From positions 124,001-188,000 of the forward strand of contig JBIKJA010000006.1 in NCBI GenBank assembly GCA_044361315.1: a DNA stretch of 64,000 nt, read 5' to 3'. A program made the translations under genes and the position numbers. The notes beneath the pieces were generated by a model, which worked only from the letters and a program-made list of their open reading frames with translations, did not search any database and had not been told where the DNA came from. Source of the DNA: Crocinitomix sp044361315. GTDB taxonomy: Bacteria > Bacteroidota > Bacteroidia > Flavobacteriales_D > Crocinitomicaceae. Shown here one piece after another: positions 18,061 through 27,108 of the stretch (positions are counted from its first letter, which is position 1; each line of letters opens with the position of its first letter).

Positions 18061-20088
18061 ATGAAGAGGAATAGACTTATAATAGCGGCGTTAGCTGCTC
18101 TTAGTATTGCTTCATGTGCGAGAGAAAGATCGAACTCGACAGGGTGGGAATATAACCGACCTGAAAATGGTGGTTTCCAAAAAGTACCTTATTTCGATCA
18201 AGAGACTGGACCAGGTTTAATATTAGTAGAAGGTGGAACCTTTACAATGGGTAGAACTGAGCAAGACGTAACCTACGAATGGAATAATATTCCGAGACGT
18301 GTGACTGTTTCGTCGTTCTATATTGACCAATTTGAGGTAACCAACTTTAACTGGTTAGAGTATTTATATTGGATTGGAAGAACATATGAAGAATATCCGA
18401 TGATCTATCAAAATGCGCTGCCTGACACCTTATGTTGGAGGTCACCGATGGCATACAACGAACCTTACGTAGAATACTATTTGCGTCACCCTACTTATGC
18501 AAACTACCCAGTTGTTGGGGTAAGTTGGTCACAAGCAAATGATTTTTGTAAATGGAGAACAGACCGTGTTAACGAGTTTATTCTAATCAGAGAAGGTGTT
18601 TTAACAATGAACCCTGATCAATCTGGCGAACCCTTTACTACGGATGCTTATTTAGCAGATCAATATCACCCGCAAGAGGAACAATTTTTAAGAGATTTAA
18701 ATCCAAAAACTGGATGGTCTGGTAAACGTAAAGATTTAGGACAACGTATCGTTAGAATGGAAGACGGAATCCTATTACCTCGTTATCGCCTACCAACAGA
18801 AGCTGAGTGGGAATTTGCTTACTATGGTTTGATTGGAAGTATGACTAACCCTGAAGATCCAGGTGTTATTGAAAACAGAAGAACTTACCCTTGGACTGGT
18901 CACTGGGTTCGTCAAGATGACCAAGAATTTCAAGGAGATATTCGTGCAAACTTTGTAAGAGGTGCAGGAGATTATATGGGTGCTTCAGGAGCATTGAATG
19001 ATGCTGCTGACATTACAGCACCTGTTGATTCGTATTGGCCAAATGATTATGGATTGTACCACATGGCTGGTAACGTTTCGGAATGGGTAATGGATGTTTA
19101 CAGACCACTTTCTCACGAAGATTTTGATGAATTTAGACCATTTAGAGGAAATGTTTTCAAAACAAAAGTTTTAGGAAATGATGGGGTGATTGATGAGAAA
19201 AACGGACAAGTTCTTTATGATCCACACGGTATTAAAGAATATTTGCACGAATTTGAGCAAAAAAGATATCAACGTATTTCTGCGCAAGAGCATATTCCAG
19301 ATAATACCGATACGAACTCAATCATGTTTGAAGGAATGAAGGCGAACATCAAGTCAAGAAACGACATTGATTATTACAACAACCCTCCTGAACAAGTTTA
19401 TTTATCTCGTAATAAATCAAAAGACTCTTTAGAATTGATGCTTTTGGATGAACTTAACAAAGTAATTGACAGAGCCATTCAAATGCAAAATGATGAATTT
19501 TACATGGAAGCATCTGAGACTATTCAAACAGAAATTTTTGACGGATTATTTGATGGAGTAGATCCACGATTCATCAGAACCGATGGTGTTGGTAACGAAT
19601 ATGCACTAGAAATAATCCCAGTTTTAAGAGATGGAATTTCTGAGTACATTGTGAACACTCCAGGAAGATTAAAGTGGAGAGAAGTAGTTGCTGAGGAAAA
19701 CATTGACCGAAGAAATTATAAAAACTCAGATTATAAAGATGAGCGTGATGGCGATTTTGAATCATCAATTTATTACGGAAGTGATGATCGTAAAAATGAT
19801 ATCAACTCAGGCGTTCGTGATCAATCGTTAGTGATGTATCAAAATGACCACGAAGAGTTCAATTTGACTGGTAGTTCAATTAAACCGAATGATCGTACAA
19901 GTTGGCCAACTACCTTAGTTTCTGACAATGCACGCGTGTACAAAGGAGGATCATGGAGAGATAGAGCTTATTGGATTGTTGGTTCAAACAGACGATTCCT
20001 AGACGAAGAATTATCTTCTGCAACGATTGGATTTAGATGTGCGATGGATCGCGTTGGAAGTCCAAAAGGTTTAGGGCGTTACAGATAA
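18061..20088 (+). CDS. gldJ: T9SS/gliding lipoprotein GldJ
   Basis: Outer-membrane lipoprotein of the T9SS/gliding apparatus, related to GldK, with a formylglycine-generating-enzyme-like (FGE-sulfatase) fold used structurally. From the ATG at 18061 the product is 675 residues with a lipoprotein signal MKRNRLIIAALAALSIASC (lipid Cys19). FGE blocks include GLILVEGGTFTMGRTEQD, ISS-like DQFEVTN, YRLPTEAEWEFAYYG, MAGNVSEWVMDVYRP and the C-terminal GGSWRDRAYW ... TIGFRCAMD. An upstream in-frame ATG (18040) would put seven residues in front of the signal peptide and is less likely. GldJ rather than GldK is preferred because porU and porV are adjacent and gldL/M/N are absent. A strong terminator follows. 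Confidence 0.88.
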   Translation: MKRNRLIIAALAALSIASCARERSNSTGWEYNRPENGGFQKVPYFDQETGPGLILVEGGTFTMGRTEQDVTYEWNNIPRRVTVSSFYIDQFEVTNFNWLEYLYWIGRTYEEYPMIYQNALPDTLCWRSPMAYNEPYVEYYLRHPTYANYPVVGVSWSQANDFCKWRTDRVNEFILIREGVLTMNPDQSGEPFTTDAYLADQYHPQEEQFLRDLNPKTGWSGKRKDLGQRIVRMEDGILLPRYRLPTEAEWEFAYYGLIGSMTNPEDPGVIENRRTYPWTGHWVRQDDQEFQGDIRANFVRGAGDYMGASGALNDAADITAPVDSYWPNDYGLYHMAGNVSEWVMDVYRPLSHEDFDEFRPFRGNVFKTKVLGNDGVIDEKNGQVLYDPHGIKEYLHEFEQKRYQRISAQEHIPDNTDTNSIMFEGMKANIKSRNDIDYYNNPPEQVYLSRNKSKDSLELMLLDELNKVIDRAIQMQNDEFYMEASETIQTEIFDGLFDGVDPRFIRTDGVGNEYALEIIPVLRDGISEYIVNTPGRLKWREVVAEENIDRRNYKNSDYKDERDGDFESSIYYGSDDRKNDINSGVRDQSLVMYQNDHEEFNLTGSSIKPNDRTSWPTTLVSDNARVYKGGSWRDRAYWIVGSNRRFLDEELSSATIGFRCAMDRVGSPKGLGRYR

Positions 20089-20107
20089 AATTTCTATCAA
20101 TATTATA

Positions 20108-20145
20108 AAAATGGGATGATCCAAAAGATCATCCCATTTTTTTTT
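20108..20145 (+). terminator. Intrinsic terminator after gldJ
   Basis: A perfect 14-bp stem (20108-20121 with 20127-20140, loop CAAAA, core GGGATGATC/GATCATCCC) runs into a T-tract to 20145. It lies 20 bases after the gldJ stop and separates gldJ from the MuiA-like gene. Confidence 0.9.
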
Positions 20146-20184
20146 GAACCAATTTAAACGATGTTTGTACAGAGAGAAAAAAGT

Positions 20185-21885
20185 ATGAAATCTCTATTAA
20201 TTGTATTTACACTCTTATCGATTAAAACCTTCGCAACAGAAGTAGTGGAAGTTAAATCTAAAATTAAAAATGTCATTGTTTACCAACAAGGTGCTCAAAT
20301 TAAACGAACCGGCGACTACTCTATAAAAAAAGGAGTTACCGAATTAAAAATTCGTGGGATTAGTCCTTATATTGACCCAAATACATTACAAATTAATGCC
20401 ACTGGTAATATTGTAATCCTCGACTCGAAACATTCAATTTTTTATCCAGAGCCACTTATTAATGCGCAAACAACGCATGAAATTCCTTTGAAGATAAAAA
20501 CCGAAATTAGGCTATTACAAGATTCACTGTTTGATATTTCATATGACGTAATGAGTTTACAAAATAGGATTGACGTGTTAAATAGCCAAAAGCGAATTAT
20601 TGAAAATAACGGGACGATTAAAGGGCAAGGAAAAGTAAATGATTCGATTCCACTGCTTAGAGATGCCCTAAAGTTTTATATGCAAGAAATGAATACGATT
20701 TATACCTCATTGTTGGCATTAAACAAAGAATTAACCATTGTAAACCGAAGTCAAACGAGAATGAATGCGCGGTTAAATGAGCTAAATAATTATAATCGCA
20801 ATGTTAACCTAGAACCTACCCAAAATTATAATCCGATTCACGAAATTGTGATTACTGTTTCGGCGAATGATGTGGCGACTGGCAAAGTGACGGTGAGTTA
20901 TTTGGTGAACAACGCAGGTTGGACACCTTTATATGATATTCGGAGTTCAAATGCTGCTGGAAAAATTGAATTAACTTATAAAGCACATGTGTATCAAAAT
21001 ACTGGAATTGATTGGGAAAATGCCCAATTAAGTTTATCGACCAATAATCCGTATACCAATAAAACGAAACCCACTTTGAGTCCGTGGTATTTAGATTATA
21101 GTTATGCTATTTACCACAACGGTCCATCAAGAGCTGATGACCTTCGTGAATCGTCTGAATATGATGGTGCCACTCAGCCCGGAAGTTTATATTCAGCCTC
21201 ACAAAAAGACGAAGTTTATTCAGAAAAAAAAGCGTTAACGGCAGATCAATTCATGACAACGGTAGAGCAATTACTTTCGGTTGAATATTCGATTGCCCTC
21301 CCCTACACTATTAAATCCAATAATGAAAAGAACATGGTTTTGGTAAAGACCACAAATTTGGATGCCAATTATTTGTATTATACCGTTCCGAAATTAGATG
21401 CATCGGTTTATTTAATTGCTCAGATTACTAATTTGGATGATTTAAATTTACTACCTGGCAAAGCCACGATTTTTCATGATGGATCGTATTTAGGGACGAC
21501 TTATATCAATTCCAATTCGTTAAGTGACACAATGGATTTGAGTTTAGGAAAATCGTCGACAATTATAGTTGAGCGTAATTTGATAAAAAATGCGACGAAA
21601 GAAAAGGTTGTTGGTGATAAAATTATTAAGACGTTTGCCTATTCGATTGATGTGAAAAATTTAGGCAAATTGCCCATTGAACTAATTACTGAGGATCAGA
21701 TTCCAATTTCAAGAAATCCGGAAATTAAACTTACGATTGATAATATGACTAAAGGTGCATTGAATGAAATTAATGGCTTTGTAACTTGGCGTGAAAAAAT
21801 TAAAGCCTTGGGAACTGTTCGGTATGAAATTGTTTACACTATTGAATACGACAAGACTAAACCTATTAATTTGGCGTCGAATTAA
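20185..21885 (+). CDS. MuiA-family DUF4140/DUF4139 secreted protein
   Basis: Mucoidy-inhibitor-A-like protein of unknown biochemical role. From the ATG at 20185 it has a signal peptide (MKSLLIVFTLLSIKTFA), an N-terminal DUF4140 region (KIKNVIVYQQGAQIKRTGDY, GISPYIDPNTLQINATG), a central coiled coil rich in Leu/Asn/Arg, and a C-terminal DUF4139 region (VSYLVNNAGWTPLYDIRSS, ... TGIDWENAQLSLSTNNP). The start at 20161 would place eight charged residues before the signal peptide, so 20185 is preferred. It follows the gldJ terminator and so is probably transcribed separately. It is predicted to be periplasmic or surface-exposed; I do not infer a substrate. Confidence 0.88.
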   Translation: MKSLLIVFTLLSIKTFATEVVEVKSKIKNVIVYQQGAQIKRTGDYSIKKGVTELKIRGISPYIDPNTLQINATGNIVILDSKHSIFYPEPLINAQTTHEIPLKIKTEIRLLQDSLFDISYDVMSLQNRIDVLNSQKRIIENNGTIKGQGKVNDSIPLLRDALKFYMQEMNTIYTSLLALNKELTIVNRSQTRMNARLNELNNYNRNVNLEPTQNYNPIHEIVITVSANDVATGKVTVSYLVNNAGWTPLYDIRSSNAAGKIELTYKAHVYQNTGIDWENAQLSLSTNNPYTNKTKPTLSPWYLDYSYAIYHNGPSRADDLRESSEYDGATQPGSLYSASQKDEVYSEKKALTADQFMTTVEQLLSVEYSIALPYTIKSNNEKNMVLVKTTNLDANYLYYTVPKLDASVYLIAQITNLDDLNLLPGKATIFHDGSYLGTTYINSNSLSDTMDLSLGKSSTIIVERNLIKNATKEKVVGDKIIKTFAYSIDVKNLGKLPIELITEDQIPISRNPEIKLTIDNMTKGALNEINGFVTWREKIKALGTVRYEIVYTIEYDKTKPINLASN

Positions 21886-22017
21886 TTAGGGAACTGCAAA
21901 TTTTAAGACAAAGGGGTTTTCGATTTGCGAAGACTCCTTTTTTTGTTGTTTAAATGGATTTAATTTGAGCTCGAAATTTTGTTTAAGTGCAGCGAATAGA
22001 AATGCTGAGCAATCTTT

Positions 22018-22144
22018 GCGTGAAGGATGGGAACGGCAGCTCCCCGACGATCTCGATATTCTGATATCTCAGTCAGGACTGTTGTCATGTAAGGGACTAT
22101 AGTGGACAGCCTGGTTTTTCACCTCTTAGGTGAAAAAAACGCCC
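22018..22144 (+). repeat. Structured intergenic repeat, copy 2 (long, degenerate inner arm)
   Basis: 5' box GATGGGAACGGCAGCTC and 3' box GGGACTATAGTGGACAGCC match the repeat family. The inner arm is longer and less perfect than in copies 1 and 4. The second hairpin is a clean 10-bp stem (TTTTTCACCT/AGGTGAAAAA), followed by ACGCCC at 22139-22144 as in copies 1 and 4. It lies between two convergent genes. Confidence 0.75.
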
Positions 22145-22158
22145 TCATCCTTATAAAA

Positions 22159-22935
22159 TTAATCTTCGACGGGTTCGGTTTGTTTTTTGATTTTATCCAT
22201 GAGGTCATAGTCATTTGTCTGCTCAATGGCGTCCATAACTTGTTTCATGATTTCCTCAACAGTAAGGTCGTAATTGATCTCTAAAGGCGGTTTAACGGTC
22301 ATTTTGAGTTCGGTCCGTCGTTTTTTATTTTTGAGGCCTTTTTTGTCGAAGGCTCTTCTAAAACCATCGATTACTACAGGGACGACGATTGGTTTGTGTT
22401 TTTTAATTAAAATTGCCGTGCCAATTCTGCCGGGTGAATAAGGTTTGGTGGTGCCTTGCGGAAAGGTAATTACCCAACCATCTTGCAAGGCTTTATCAAT
22501 ATTTTGAGTTTCAGATTTGTCCACTTTACGGCGAACATTTTGACCATTTGCGCGCCACGTTCGGTTTACAGTAACTGCACCTGACAAAGCAAGCATTTTA
22601 GGCAATAAACCTGATTTCATCGTTTCTTCTGCGGCCACATAATAAATTGCATGCTTTTTACACAACAAAAATCCGGGGTAATCAATACGGTTTGCGTGAC
22701 CAGTGAGGGCTCCATGGATAACATGAAAGAAAAAAGAAACATCGGCAAAATACGTTTGATGATTAGAAACAATTAAGACATTTTGCTTAGGCAAATCACT
22801 AAATAATTCGGCTCCTTTTACCCTCGGCTTATGAATCCAATTAAATCGGGGATACACAATTGTTCCAAAAAGTCGGATAACCGATTTTTTTACGAAAATG
22901 TACTGACCAAAAATATTTTTTTTAAATAATGGCAT
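22159..22935 (-). CDS. 1-acyl-sn-glycerol-3-phosphate acyltransferase (PlsC-like), variant motifs
   Basis: Probable lysophosphatidate acyltransferase-family enzyme that adds a second acyl chain in phospholipid synthesis, or acylates a related lipid. From ATG 22935 the product is 258 residues (MPLFKKNIFGQ...); a GTG ten codons upstream is possible. Motif I reads SNHQTYFADVSFF, an H-X5-D spacing where the family normally has H-X4-D. Motif III reads FPQGTTKPYSPGRIGTA, with Gln where FPEGT usually has Glu. The protein is otherwise intact (VPVVIDGFRRAFDKKG). The variant looks like a conserved Bacteroidota subfamily and not decay, but that is my recollection and not shown here. Confidence 0.85.
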   Translation of the reverse strand: MPLFKKNIFGQYIFVKKSVIRLFGTIVYPRFNWIHKPRVKGAELFSDLPKQNVLIVSNHQTYFADVSFFFHVIHGALTGHANRIDYPGFLLCKKHAIYYVAAEETMKSGLLPKMLALSGAVTVNRTWRANGQNVRRKVDKSETQNIDKALQDGWVITFPQGTTKPYSPGRIGTAILIKKHKPIVVPVVIDGFRRAFDKKGLKNKKRRTELKMTVKPPLEINYDLTVEEIMKQVMDAIEQTNDYDLMDKIKKQTEPVED

Positions 22936-23084
22936 TTCGATTTTTCTACAAGAACGAAGATACACAATTAGTAGAGATTTTTTACCAAAGAAACTATTTT
23001 TATGCGCTAACTAATTAAATCTGATTACTGATAATTTCTAGAATCCAATAATTTTTGTTTAATTTTAGCAACAAATAAGCTACC

Positions 23085-24938
23085 ATGAAAAAAATTATTT
23101 GCCTGTTGATAATAGGTTTGGCGCCCTCGACAATAAATGCACAAACATCTGATACTCCTGCCTCCAATAGCACCACATTTGAAAAATGCAAATCGTTTGT
23201 AAAAACTCCTCCATTGCGGGATATTTTGAAAACATTAACACCGGTTAATGATGAGGAATTATCGCGCAATGCAGATGCTAAACCAATCAATCCTATGCGG
23301 CATGGCGATTTGAGTAGGGTGAATGACATCGGTTTGGCTGAAACTGGAGGGGTAGATCCGATGATTCAATCAAAAAACGGGACAAAAAAAGACGGTGGTT
23401 TAAGATTGGCCTTAAACATTGATGGTCAATTTGGTGCTTTTCCACCAGATCCAACAGGCGCCGCAGGACCAAATCAATATGTACAATCAGTAAACAGCAC
23501 TTATCGAATTTATGACAAACTTGGGAGTCCTGAAACGCCTCCATATTCGTTAAATTCGATTTGGGACACGCCTGGTAATGGTGACCCAATTGTTATGTAT
23601 GACAAGTTTGCACAACGCTGGTTTATCAGTCAATTTTATGGTGCTGATGGTGGCACACCGGGCTTGTTAATTGCTGTTTCACAATCTTCTGATGCACTTG
23701 GAGAATACTATTTATATGAATTTGATTTCACCTTATTTCCTGATTACCCAAAATATTCGGTCTGGTCGAATGCTTATTTTATGAGTGCCAATGTTTCAAA
23801 TGCCAATTGTTGTGCTTTTCAACGAGAGAAAATGTTAGTTGGTGACCCAACTGCTGGCGTGATTAAGATGAATTTCCCATCGATGTATTTATTGTTTAAC
23901 AGTATTGCTCCAGCGTACGCTGAAGGCCCTGTTGCTCCAGATATGGATGAACCTTGTTATTTCTTTGCTGTACAAGATAATTCTTATCCTGGTGTTGCTA
24001 CGGATCATATTAAAGTTTTAAAAGCAACGATTAATTGGGAGAGCCCGGGAAGTTCATCTGTAGTTGTCCATCAATCCTTAAACACCGGAGCTTTTAATTC
24101 GATTTTTGGTGGTGAATGGACAGAAAATATCACACAACGTGGAACTACTCAAAAATTAGATGCTATTCCGGGGATTTTTATGTATAAAGCACAGTACCGA
24201 AGATTTGAAGATCATAACACCATTGTTTTATGCCATAATGTAAATGTGGGATCTAATCGAGCAGGAATGCGTTGGTACGAATTACGAGATGCCAACGACG
24301 GAAATTGGTCGATTTATCAACAAGGAACTTATGCTCCCGATGCAAGTAACAGCAGATGGTTAGGAAGTTTAGCGATGGATGCACAGGGAAATATTGCGAT
24401 GGCCTACTCCATCACAGGTTCGTCGGAATACCCAGGTTTACGCTATACAGGTCGTTTTAAAGATGATCCATTGGGGGAAATGACTGTACCGGAATTAACA
24501 GCTGTTGATGGTCTTTCCGCTCAAACAGCCGCTGGTAGATATGGAGATTACTCACAGATGACAATGGATCCAACAGATGATATGACTTTTTGGTTTACTG
24601 GTGAATATATTGGGCCTGGAGGTTCAAGAAAAACGCGAATTTTCTCTTTCTCATCTTGGCATATTGCGAGTTTAGACGATGCGCCGAAAGCAAATCCACT
24701 TTTTACAATTTATCAACCAACGGTGAATGAATTAAAATTAGAATGGGCTAATTTAACCGGTAAAGAATTAGAGATTAATGTGGTTGATATGGATGGAAGA
24801 CACATTTATTCTGAAGCTATCGAAACCTCATTAAACGAGAAATTAGTTAGTCTACCATCAAGTGCCACAGGTATTTATATGGTGACTGTGACTAATGATG
24901 AAACCAGACTGAGTAGAAAAATTTACCTCGGCAATTAG
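23085..24938 (+). CDS. Secreted T9SS cargo protein of unknown function
   Basis: 617 residues with a signal peptide (MKKIICLLIIGLAPSTINAQ) and a C-terminal type A T9SS sorting domain: conserved turns include LEINVVDMDGRHIYSE and the final GIYMVTVTNDETRLSRKIYLGN. The roughly 480-residue centre is rich in aromatic and Asp/Gly turns (FGAFPPDPTGAAGPNQYVQS, DPIVMYDKFAQRWFISQF, ASNSRWLGSLAMDAQGNIAM) and looks like a beta-propeller; I recognise no catalytic motif. It would be exported by the machinery encoded at 11.5-20 kb and fixed to or released from the cell surface. No obvious operon partner. Confidence 0.85.
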   Translation: MKKIICLLIIGLAPSTINAQTSDTPASNSTTFEKCKSFVKTPPLRDILKTLTPVNDEELSRNADAKPINPMRHGDLSRVNDIGLAETGGVDPMIQSKNGTKKDGGLRLALNIDGQFGAFPPDPTGAAGPNQYVQSVNSTYRIYDKLGSPETPPYSLNSIWDTPGNGDPIVMYDKFAQRWFISQFYGADGGTPGLLIAVSQSSDALGEYYLYEFDFTLFPDYPKYSVWSNAYFMSANVSNANCCAFQREKMLVGDPTAGVIKMNFPSMYLLFNSIAPAYAEGPVAPDMDEPCYFFAVQDNSYPGVATDHIKVLKATINWESPGSSSVVVHQSLNTGAFNSIFGGEWTENITQRGTTQKLDAIPGIFMYKAQYRRFEDHNTIVLCHNVNVGSNRAGMRWYELRDANDGNWSIYQQGTYAPDASNSRWLGSLAMDAQGNIAMAYSITGSSEYPGLRYTGRFKDDPLGEMTVPELTAVDGLSAQTAAGRYGDYSQMTMDPTDDMTFWFTGEYIGPGGSRKTRIFSFSSWHIASLDDAPKANPLFTIYQPTVNELKLEWANLTGKELEINVVDMDGRHIYSEAIETSLNEKLVSLPSSATGIYMVTVTNDETRLSRKIYLGN

Positions 24939-25026
24939 TCGGATAGTTTTAGATTAATCGAATTAAATTGGTTAGGGAAAAGAATGATATTTACACTAAA
25001 ATCTATTTCGACGAATTAGATTAATT

Positions 25027-26025
25027 ATGGCGTCTCAACTTATTGACACATTTGGCCGAGTCCATGATTATTTGCGGATTTCATTGTTGGAGCGTTGCAA
25101 TTTGCGCTGCACCTATTGCATGCCCGCAGATGGCCTTGTCTTAAGAGACAAGGCTGAATTTATGACGCAAGAAGAATTATTTTTTATTACTGAAAAATTT
25201 GTTTCGTTGGGGGTAAAAAAAATTCGCTTGACTGGGGGAGAACCACTTTTGAAAAAAAATTTCAATGAAATTATCCAATATTTTTCGACACTTCCAGTAG
25301 AACTTACTTTAACGACAAATGGCGTTTTGCTCGATAAATCATTTGAGGCTTTAGCACGCGGAGGAGTGAAAAAAATTAATATTAGTTTGGACTCGCTGAT
25401 TGAAAAACGATTTAATCAAATTTCTCGGCGAACGGATTTTGTCCGAATTCGTGAAAACGTTAACCAAGCGTTGAATTTTGGTTTTGACGTTAAACTAAAT
25501 TGTGTTTTAATGTCTGGAATTAATGACGACGAAATTATTGATTTTATTGAACTTACAAAAAATTCGTTATTAAAAATTCGATTTATCGAGTTTATGCCAT
25601 TTGATGGAAACGAATGGGATTGGACAAAAAAGGTTTCCTTTTCGGCGATTATGGACCGTGTAGAAAATCATTTTGGGAAGGAACAAGTGCTAACGATAGA
25701 TTTGTTGCCGAATAGTACTTCTAAAAACTTTAAAATAAACGGTTTTAAGGGAGATTTTGGAATCATTAGCACCTTGACTAACCCTTTTTGTGATACATGT
25801 AATCGCATTCGATTAACTGCTGATGGTAAAATTAAAAATTGTTTGTTTTCGTCGGAAGAAACAGATTTATTAGCAGCATATCGAAATGGGAATGAAATTG
25901 AACCTTTAATTTTAGCTTCAATTCGATCCAAACACGAAAAACGTGCAGGTATTGAATCGTTTGAAAGCGCCGAAGGTCAAAAAATATTTAGTCAAAATAG
26001 AACCATGACTGCGATTGGAGGTTAA
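25027..26025 (+). CDS. moaA: GTP 3',8-cyclase MoaA
   Basis: Radical-SAM enzyme for the first step of molybdenum-cofactor synthesis, converting GTP to 3',8-cH2GTP. The 332-residue protein has the N-terminal SAM cluster CNLRCTYCMP, GGEPLL, and the C-terminal cluster that binds the second Fe-S centre (NPFCDTCNRIRLTADGKIKNCLF). It ends in the family's Gly-Gly (TAIGG), which in MoaA is needed for activity. No other moa, mob or moe gene lies in the window, so it is a lone member here. A modest hairpin follows the stop. Confidence 0.96.
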   Translation: MASQLIDTFGRVHDYLRISLLERCNLRCTYCMPADGLVLRDKAEFMTQEELFFITEKFVSLGVKKIRLTGGEPLLKKNFNEIIQYFSTLPVELTLTTNGVLLDKSFEALARGGVKKINISLDSLIEKRFNQISRRTDFVRIRENVNQALNFGFDVKLNCVLMSGINDDEIIDFIELTKNSLLKIRFIEFMPFDGNEWDWTKKVSFSAIMDRVENHFGKEQVLTIDLLPNSTSKNFKINGFKGDFGIISTLTNPFCDTCNRIRLTADGKIKNCLFSSEETDLLAAYRNGNEIEPLILASIRSKHEKRAGIESFESAEGQKIFSQNRTMTAIGG

Positions 26026-26051
26026 ACGAATTCATTTATTCGTGATTTTTT
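26026..26051 (+). terminator. Weak intrinsic terminator after moaA
   Basis: A 6-bp stem ACGAAT/ATTCGT (26026-26031 with 26038-26043) starts directly after the moaA stop and is followed by GATTTTTTGG. The stem is short and AT-rich, so termination may be inefficient. Confidence 0.5.
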
Positions 26052-26418
26052 GGCAAGTGACTCCAACTTTCAACCGATTAATTTTCAAAATAGATGCAAT
26101 ATATTTATTATAAACAAGTTAGGCCGTAATTAAGGGCCGTATTTTTATTCGCGGCAATCAATGATTCACTGATTGTTCGGATAATTGAGGCTTTATTTTC
26201 CTTGTTAACACTTTGGACAAATAGGATTGATTTTTTGACCTGGTAATTAAGGTGGGAGTTCATACTATAATTCACGTAAAATACAAGCTTATTCAACGCG
26301 CAAGATAAGGAATGAATTGACAGCATAAAACAGTTTAAACATCTACAAAATAGGTGAAATATCCGCATAAATAAGTAGATTTTAAGAAAAGGCTCCGAAG
26401 TATTAGAAAGAAAAAAAA
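26052..26418. other. Intergenic region without a supportable gene
   Basis: About 367 bases between moaA and the response regulator. The only structure seen is a small inverted repeat CAATCA/TGATTG (26155-26160 with 26170-26175). A 112-residue minus-strand frame here has no recognisable domain or start signal and is not called. Confidence 0.5.
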
Positions 26419-27090
26419 TTAAACGATCCCAAGTTTGATCGCGCACTTCATCAACCCTGCAGTATTTTTAACTTGTAGTTTACTCAAGATATTTTGCCTG
26501 TGTGAATCTATGGTGCGTTTGCTTAAATAAAATTTTTTCGCAATTTCATCATTCGTATATTCGCTCGCTATCATTCTTAATACGTCGATTTCACGACGGG
26601 TGAGAGAAATTTTCCGTTTATCCAAATGGGTAGGAGCTTTCTTTTGGGTTGCTGGTTCACGATTATAAGTTTCCATCAATTTAAGTGCCACCTCATTACT
26701 ATAATATTTTCCACCGTCCATCACCGTGCGGATAGCATCGACCAACCCCTCAGAACCATTGTCTTTAAGCAGATAACCTTTCGCACCTGCTTTAATCATG
26801 CTTCGGATCTCAAAATCACCGCTATGCATCGAAAGGGCGATAATTTTTGTTTGAGGATTTTCGCGCATAATAGCGGAAGTCGCTTTAATACCGTCCATTT
26901 CAGGCATATTAATATCCATCAAAATGATATCGTAAGAAAAGATTTTTGATCTTTCTAAGGCTTCTTTTCCATTCACGACCTCATCAATTCGTTCTACAAA
27001 ATTGCCGTTATCTCCGACGGTCAATGTGCACCGGATACCTATCCTCACAAGCTTGTGATCGTCGGCGATTAAAATTTTTAACTTATTCAT
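26419..27090 (-). CDS. NarL/FixJ-family response regulator
   Basis: Two-component transcription regulator, 223 residues. The N-terminal receiver domain (about 4-125) has the acidic pocket ADDHK, the phosphoacceptor Asp59 in ILMDINMPEMDG, the Thr/Ser switch position in ALSMHS and Lys in LLKDN. A linker is followed by a LuxR-type helix-turn-helix (LTRREIDVLRMIASEYTNDE, KKFYLSKRTIDSHRQNI). It is complete. Directly upstream on the same strand is the frameshifted remnant of a HisKA_3 histidine kinase, almost certainly its former cognate sensor, so this regulator is probably orphaned or now served by another kinase. Confidence 0.95.
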   Translation of the reverse strand: MNKLKILIADDHKLVRIGIRCTLTVGDNGNFVERIDEVVNGKEALERSKIFSYDIILMDINMPEMDGIKATSAIMRENPQTKIIALSMHSGDFEIRSMIKAGAKGYLLKDNGSEGLVDAIRTVMDGGKYYSNEVALKLMETYNREPATQKKAPTHLDKRKISLTRREIDVLRMIASEYTNDEIAKKFYLSKRTIDSHRQNILSKLQVKNTAGLMKCAIKLGIV

Positions 27091-27108
27091 ATATTATATT
27101 TTGGGTAA

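Noticed and set aside
26108..26446. 112-residue minus-strand frame after moaA
   Set aside because: Overlaps the end of the response regulator, has no domain, and its composition looks random; it lies in a region without gene signals.
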